NCBI RefSeq assembly: GCF_037126245.1
Contig: NZ_CP136925.1
Span: 550,001 to 614,000, forward strand
Direction of reading: 5' to 3'
Origin: Mangrovimonas cancribranchiae
GTDB taxonomy: Bacteria; Bacteroidota; Bacteroidia; Flavobacteriales; Flavobacteriaceae
Length of the DNA: 64,000 nucleotides
Program-made: the position numbers and the translations under genes
The notes under the pieces: model-generated
What the model saw: only the letters and a program-made list of their open reading frames with translations
The model's database searches: none
Told to the model about the DNA's origin: nothing
In this document: positions 60,333-64,000 of the stretch, one piece after another
How the letters are laid out: each line of letters begins with the position of its first letter
Numbering within the stretch: the stretch's first letter is position 1

Positions 60333-61328
60333 TTAAAATAAACTTTTAAAGAAAATTACTATCTTATCTATAATGGGCATTTTAGAGAAATAACCAGACT
60401 CTTTTTTTAAGTAATTAAAGAATGCCATGTTGTAGCTTTTGGCGTTTCTTATGGTTCGTATCAAAATATTGTCTATGTGTGCTTTAAATAACTCTTGATT
60501 ATAATACTTATATTTTAAATTTAAGTTTTTAAGTGTTTTAGCAGCTTCAATTACTTGCTTAATATCATTTATAGGTAACTTTCGCTTTAATGAGACAGCA
60601 TGTAAATAGTAATTGATATTAGTATCATTCTCGTCAATTCCTAAATGTATTAACTGACGCTTTTTTATAAGGATTTCAGATTTTATTAAATTGACTTTTT
60701 TTGTTTGACTAATATTTCCCGGATGCCACCTGTAACGCAATAAAGATTCTGGTATATTATGAAACTTAGTTTTAGCAATTAATTGACTCCATAAGCCGTA
60801 ATCTTCAGCAGGAACATATTGGTGTTCAAATTGCAAATCACCTAATACCGACTTTCTAAACATAACCGTTGGGTTGCCAATACCACAGCTACTTAAAAAT
60901 TGTATTTTAAGAGCCTCATGGTCTATGGCATGTTTTAATACCTTTTCTTTTTTATCACCAAACACAGTAAACCAGGTCCCGCAAACGCCCACATCGGGAT
61001 TGGATTTTAAAAAATCTATTTGTTTTTCAAATCGGGTAGGAAGTGCAATGTCATCGGCATCTAATAAGGCAATAAATTCTGTTTTGGCCAACTTAATACC
61101 TTCATTTCTTAAGTTAGCAGGGCCTTGGTTTTCGGTTTTGCTTACAACATGAACCCTATGGTCTTGTTCCTTATAGCGATTAAGAATGTTGGGGGTACTA
61201 TCAGATGAGTTATCATTTAACACTAAAAGCGTAAAATTTGTGTAAGTTTGGTTTAAAACACTATTTACAGCTTCTTCTAGATGTTTTTCGCCATTATAAA
61301 CAGGCATAATAACAGTTAACTCAGGCAT
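60333..61328 (-). CDS. Family 2 glycosyltransferase
   Basis: A 331-residue GT-A enzyme. It starts ELTVIMPVYNGEKHLEEAV, has LNDNSSDSTPNIL and the metal site LLDADDIALP (about 92-101), then AEDYGLWSQL with the ED catalytic acid. It is likely involved in exopolysaccharide or LPS O-chain synthesis. It is first in a two-gene leftward operon. Confidence 0.9.
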   Translation of the reverse strand: MPELTVIMPVYNGEKHLEEAVNSVLNQTYTNFTLLVLNDNSSDSTPNILNRYKEQDHRVHVVSKTENQGPANLRNEGIKLAKTEFIALLDADDIALPTRFEKQIDFLKSNPDVGVCGTWFTVFGDKKEKVLKHAIDHEALKIQFLSSCGIGNPTVMFRKSVLGDLQFEHQYVPAEDYGLWSQLIAKTKFHNIPESLLRYRWHPGNISQTKKVNLIKSEILIKKRQLIHLGIDENDTNINYYLHAVSLKRKLPINDIKQVIEAAKTLKNLNLKYKYYNQELFKAHIDNILIRTIRNAKSYNMAFFNYLKKESGYFSKMPIIDKIVIFFKSLF

Positions 61329-61376
61329 CTTAATTACAATTTATGCAACAAAAGTAGTTATTTATAGGTGTTAAAG

Positions 61377-61384
61377 TATATTTG
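61377..61384 (+). promoter_or_regulatory. -7 element of the gene at 61398
   Basis: TATATTTG matches TAnnTTTG, 13 bases before ATG 61398. Its position excludes the in-frame GTG at 61368 as a start. Confidence 0.5.
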
Positions 61385-61397
61385 TAAAAAATTATTC

Positions 61398-62255
61398 ATG
61401 AAAAAAATACACGTTGGCTTTTTAGTATCCTACGATTATTACCTTTTAAAAAAGGCGTTGCCTTTTGTTTATAATGATGCCGATGAGATTTTTCTTGCCA
61501 TTGATATAGATTTAAAAACATGGAAAGGAGATGATTTTACTATTGAAGAAGACTTTTTTTTATGGATTAAAACTTTTGATGTTGATAATAAAATAGCGCT
61601 TTATAAAGACCATTTTTACGTGCCAGAATTAACCACCATGCAATGTGAAGTTAGAGAGCGTATGATGCTTTCTGAAAAAATGGGATTAGAGAATTGGTGT
61701 ATTCAACTAGATGCCGATGAGTATTTTATAGACTTTAAAGAATTTGTTGCTTATTTAAAGCAGAGTAATCACTTACTAAATTCTAAAAAACCTATACAAA
61801 TAGCGGCCTTTCTTTATAACATGTTTAAGAAGTTAGACGATGGTTATTTATTAGTTAAAGAACCTACAAGAGTTTTAGTAACCACAAATACACCAAATTA
61901 TAAAACAGGTAGAAAGGCCAAACAGCAAATAGTTTATAAGCGTCATATGGTTTTACATGAATGCTTGTCGCGAACAGAGGAGGAATTGATACAAAAGCTT
62001 GAAAATTGGGGGCATAACAAACAAGTTAACAATACCTTTTTAGATAAGTGGAAAACGACAGACAAATCTAATTATAAAAATAGAAGAGACTTTTTTTATA
62101 TCGAGCCAGAAAAATGGAAAGAGCTTATTTATGTAAAAGGGAATAATATAAAAGAATTACAAGAAAATCTGTTACAAGACAACCAGGTGTTACCTTCTAA
62201 GTTTTATGTTTGGAAAAAAAACTTTGGACAGTGGTTTAAGTTTTTATTCAAGTAA
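61398..62255 (+). CDS. Glycosyltransferase family 2-like protein
   Basis: From ATG 61398 the protein is 285 residues. It starts KKIHVGFLVSYDYYLLKKAL, and the strand before the putative metal site reads WCIQLDADEYFI. This is the DxD-containing pattern of the GT-A proteins that act on glycan side chains. The C-terminal half contains KRHMVLHECLSRTEEEL. Donor and acceptor are unknown. It is flanked by other glycan genes and its end overlaps that of the convergent GT4 gene by 12 bp. Confidence 0.75.
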   Translation: MKKIHVGFLVSYDYYLLKKALPFVYNDADEIFLAIDIDLKTWKGDDFTIEEDFFLWIKTFDVDNKIALYKDHFYVPELTTMQCEVRERMMLSEKMGLENWCIQLDADEYFIDFKEFVAYLKQSNHLLNSKKPIQIAAFLYNMFKKLDDGYLLVKEPTRVLVTTNTPNYKTGRKAKQQIVYKRHMVLHECLSRTEEELIQKLENWGHNKQVNNTFLDKWKTTDKSNYKNRRDFFYIEPEKWKELIYVKGNNIKELQENLLQDNQVLPSKFYVWKKNFGQWFKFLFK

Positions 62256-63308
62256 ACTTTTATAAACGTTTAAATATTGCTCAGCTGTTTTATTCCAAGA
62301 GTATGATTTGGCGTGAGCAATTAAGTTTTGAGTGTTTTCTTCTGGGTTTTTATTAAATTCCTCAATACTGCTACTATATATATAGCTCATGTAATCAGCG
62401 TTAAATTTTTCCCAGTAAAAGGCATACTTTCCGCCAACTTCTGGTAACGAACTTTTATTAGATAAAAACACGGGTTTGCCAAAGTTCATCGCTTCAATAG
62501 GTGGTATTCCAAAACCTTCGCGTAATGAAGGAAAAACAAAAGCTTCGCAGTGTTTGTAGTAATAGTTTTTATCGTTTTCAGGTATTTTGCCTAATAAAAA
62601 CACACGATTTTCAAGTTTGTGATTTTTTATTAATTCTGAAATTTTGTTGGCATATTCAGTTGTGTTTTTTCCTGCAATTAATAATTGCCTGTTAGGTAAA
62701 TGCGTCATCATTTCAACTAAAACATGAAAATTTTTCTTTTCCAGCACTTCACCAATAGTGAATAAAAAAGGCAATTTAGCAGAAAACTTAGGCGACTTAA
62801 AAGTTTGTTGCGTGTTAATCTCAGGACTCCCATTGTAAATAATGTATTCGGGTACATGGGGTACTTTAAAATACTTATGAGTCATGCTTTTGGCGTAATT
62901 AGAAATATAGGTTATGGCTTGACTTCGGTTAAGTTTTTCGTTAAACGCATGTATTCTTTTATTTAAGTCATCGCCAGTTAATTCTTCCATGAAATTTACA
63001 TCATGAACCGTTAATAAATAAGGAATATCGTGATAAGGTTCTATTTTTGTATTCTGGTTTAGACTATGCCATAAATCGTATTTTTTTCTTATTCTAAATA
63101 ATGGATAGCGCCTAAAAGAATGGTATTTTTTATAAGAAAATGTTTGACCAAATTCAGCTTGTAGCTTGTCAATATTTTTAGCGCAAAGTGTTACATTGTA
63201 TTTTGATGGAATTTTTTTTGAAAGCGCTTTAATTAAATGGTAATTAAATTGTCCAAAACCAAAGTTGAGGTTTTTTATGTTGTGCGATTCTAAAAATATT
63301 TTGGGCAT
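62244..63308 (-). CDS. Family 4 glycosyltransferase
   Basis: A 354-residue GT-B enzyme. The N-terminal domain has the acceptor-loop NFGFGQFNYHLI. The C-terminal domain has PFLFTIGEVLEKKNFH and the EX7E donor site in FPSLREGFGIPPIEAMNFGKP. It is a retaining transferase for surface polysaccharide or LPS core. It is divergent from the kinase gene at 63358. Confidence 0.92.
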   Translation of the reverse strand: MPKIFLESHNIKNLNFGFGQFNYHLIKALSKKIPSKYNVTLCAKNIDKLQAEFGQTFSYKKYHSFRRYPLFRIRKKYDLWHSLNQNTKIEPYHDIPYLLTVHDVNFMEELTGDDLNKRIHAFNEKLNRSQAITYISNYAKSMTHKYFKVPHVPEYIIYNGSPEINTQQTFKSPKFSAKLPFLFTIGEVLEKKNFHVLVEMMTHLPNRQLLIAGKNTTEYANKISELIKNHKLENRVFLLGKIPENDKNYYYKHCEAFVFPSLREGFGIPPIEAMNFGKPVFLSNKSSLPEVGGKYAFYWEKFNADYMSYIYSSSIEEFNKNPEENTQNLIAHAKSYSWNKTAEQYLNVYKSLLE

Positions 63309-63345
63309 TCCAAGAGAGTTTTTACAAATTAACTAAAAGTAATTG

Positions 63346-63353
63346 TAATTTTG
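63346..63353 (+). promoter_or_regulatory. -7 element 4 bases before ATG 63358
   Basis: TAATTTTG matches TAnnTTTG. As with tsaC, the spacing implies a leaderless message, or that the true start is the Met at residue 15. Confidence 0.35.
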
Positions 63354-63357
63354 CTGT

Positions 63358-64000
63358 ATGAAGCATGTTGTTGTTAAAAAGTTTCTTCAAGATGAAGTGA
63401 TGCTAACGAAATTTATTTCAAACTTCGATTCCGAAGGAGAAGATTTCGGTAATCAAGATAGAAATTCGTTAAAATTATTTGATTTAAATGGGCTAACTAT
63501 TAACGTAAAGTCGTTTAAAGTGCCTAATGTAGTTAATCAAATAGCCTATAAGTTTTTTAGAAAAAGTAAGGCGCAACGCTCTTTTGAATATGCTAACAAA
63601 CTTGCTAAATTAGGAATAGGTACACCACAACCCATAGCTTATTATGAGTTTACAACCCCGTTTTTATTCCAAAAAAGTTATTATATAAGCGAACAATTAG
63701 ATTGCGATTACACGTACCGCGATTTAACCCAAGATTTTAACATTCCCAATTACGAATCCATACTAAGAGCATTCACTAGGTTTACATATAAACTGCACGA
63801 AAATAATGTGTTGTTTTTAGATCATTCACCAGGAAATACACTTATAAAAGTAAATAATAACGATTATGAGTTTTTTCTAGTTGATTTAAACCGTATGGCG
63901 TTTAAACCTCTTGATTTTAATACTAGAATAAAAAATTTCGCGCGGTTAACCATTCATGAAAAAATGGTAGAGGTGATGAGCGATGAATATGCTAAATGTA
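63358..64000 (+). CDS. Kdo/WaaP-family lipopolysaccharide kinase, 3' truncated by the window
   Basis: The frame is open from ATG 63358 to the window end (214 codons seen). It has a kinase-like fold: the catalytic loop FLDHSPGNTL corresponds to HxDLxxxN-type loops, and FFLVDLNRMAF holds the metal-binding Asp of the DFG position. Both are features of Kdo kinase/WaaP and InaA-type proteins, which phosphorylate Kdo or heptose in the LPS inner core. It is next to a GT4 gene, in keeping with LPS assembly. Completeness cannot be judged. Confidence 0.8.
   Translation, partial: MKHVVVKKFLQDEVMLTKFISNFDSEGEDFGNQDRNSLKLFDLNGLTINVKSFKVPNVVNQIAYKFFRKSKAQRSFEYANKLAKLGIGTPQPIAYYEFTTPFLFQKSYYISEQLDCDYTYRDLTQDFNIPNYESILRAFTRFTYKLHENNVLFLDHSPGNTLIKVNNNDYEFFLVDLNRMAFKPLDFNTRIKNFARLTIHEKMVEVMSDEYAKC

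Overview
The window comes from an AT-rich Bacteroidetes genome, most probably a marine or surface-gliding member of the Flavobacteriaceae. The evidence is six neighbouring proteins that end in the type IX secretion (T9SS) type B sorting domain, many Bacteroidetes-style -7 promoter elements (TAnnTTTG), lipoprotein signals of the SC/GC type, a flavobacterial DnaJ with a reduced zinc region, and typical family members (DUF4920, DUF1684, PRiA4_ORF3, MnmD, PPK2). The genus cannot be fixed from the sequence alone. No tRNA, rRNA, CRISPR array, insertion sequence or phage gene was seen.

Region 1 (1-8900) is a partial FAD disulfide reductase gene, an MFS transporter, and then a small carbohydrate locus. 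That locus has a NUDIX-fold regulator with a broken catalytic box, an outer-membrane TonB-receptor-like barrel, an alpha/beta-hydrolase esterase and a GH3 glycosidase. The 615-bp divergent region in front of it carries repeated ACGAAAACG-type boxes, one of which abuts the regulator's own -7 element, and a perfect 18-bp inverted repeat. At least two gene remnants (2663-2829 and 5327-5472) look like internally deleted genes, so this seems to be a worn-down polysaccharide utilisation locus, perhaps for xylan-type substrates.

Region 2 (8900-33500) is mostly core metabolism and housekeeping: CrcB, an M49 peptidase, a MazG-type pyrophosphohydrolase, IlvE, MnmD, YceI, GrpE-DnaJ, a NatAB-like ABC exporter followed by an MscS channel and a sigma-54 activator lacking its DNA-binding domain, PPK2, an M28 peptidase, LysA, SucC and UvrB. 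A structured, terminator-bounded element of about 90 nt between dnaJ and the ABC operon is a small-RNA candidate.

Region 3 (33500-51130) is a 17.6-kb, single-strand array of six large secreted proteins. All have a T9SS type B C-terminus. Five share a roughly 93-residue repeat with a CD..nDG...FDL signature (11 copies in the largest protein). The sixth instead carries seven almost identical 74-residue (222-bp) units. Two adjacent genes share an almost identical 3' end of about 800 bp, offset by exactly 2460 bp, which suggests recent duplication or gene conversion. This is the most distinctive part of the window.

Region 4 (51130-64000) has an ABC-2 exporter pair, an unrecognised conserved gene, a PRiA4_ORF3-like gene, heme A synthase, CCA-adding enzyme and TsaC. 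It ends in a surface-polysaccharide neighbourhood with two sulfotransferase-like genes, three GT2-like genes, one GT4 gene and a partial Kdo/WaaP-type kinase gene. This suggests a sulfated or phosphorylated surface glycan.
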